From contig DIKH01000455.1 in NCBI GenBank assembly GCA_002424495.1, positions 1-6,127 of the forward strand: 6,127 nucleotides of DNA. The letters are read 5' to 3'. Below the pieces are notes generated by a model that searched no databases, was not told where the DNA came from, and was given only the letters and a program-made list of their open reading frames with translations. Source of the DNA: Desulfobacteraceae bacterium UBA5623 (GTDB lineage Bacteria > Desulfobacterota > DSM-4660 > Desulfatiglandales > Desulfatiglandaceae). The position numbers were made by a program, and so were the translations under genes. The number at the start of each line of letters is the position of its first letter. Position 1 is the stretch's first letter. This document shows, in pieces, positions 6,107-6,127 of this stretch.

Positions 6107-6127
6107 TATATATTCCAACATCTACAG

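Noticed and set aside
1..6127. tRNA, rRNA, riboswitch or CRISPR array
   Set aside because: No cloverleaf-like intergenic sequence, no rRNA similarity and no regularly spaced direct repeats were seen; nearly all sequence is accounted for by coding regions.

Overview
The window looks like bacterial chromosome of roughly 50% GC, most likely from a deltaproteobacterial (Desulfobacterota-type) lineage. That placement is an inference from gene order (holB, then the PSP1-domain gene ricT, then metG, all on one strand) and from the style of the proteins; no rRNA or other taxonomic marker is present. All six genes lie on the + strand, and none is on the minus strand.

Region 1 (1-4033) is a compact housekeeping block. 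It holds the 3' end of the DNA polymerase III delta' subunit gene (holB), a complete RicT/YaaT-family PSP1 protein, a complete methionyl-tRNA synthetase with the C-terminal tRNA-binding domain, and an exonuclease III-family AP endonuclease that starts 4 bases after the metG stop. Gaps are 36, 35 and 4 bases with no visible terminator or promoter between them, so they are probably one transcript. They cover replication clamp loading, RNA maturation, tRNA charging and base-excision repair.

Region 2 (4034-4199) is an AT-rich intergenic stretch and marks the change from core to accessory DNA. It has a good TTGACA / TATAAA promoter. A perfect 10-bp inverted repeat with a smaller palindrome nested in its loop lies over the start-site region and leader of the next gene. 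This is the arrangement expected of an autoregulated antitoxin operator.

Region 3 (4200-6127) is accessory DNA. It encodes an AbiEi-family (type IV toxin-antitoxin) antitoxin/regulator. Where the nucleotidyltransferase toxin AbiEii would normally follow, there is a Y1 (HUH) REP-associated-type transposase with a DnaA domain IV-like C-terminus. The transposase gene is tightly bracketed by an imperfect inverted repeat (5024-5046 against 6084-6106, 19 of 23 positions paired), which I read as the ends of a roughly 1.08-kb element. The left repeat lies inside the last codons of abiEi, so the antitoxin carries a short C-terminal tail encoded by the element. The most interesting points are this element with unexpected terminal inverted repeats, its junction with the antitoxin gene, and the absence of the toxin gene as far as the window reaches.
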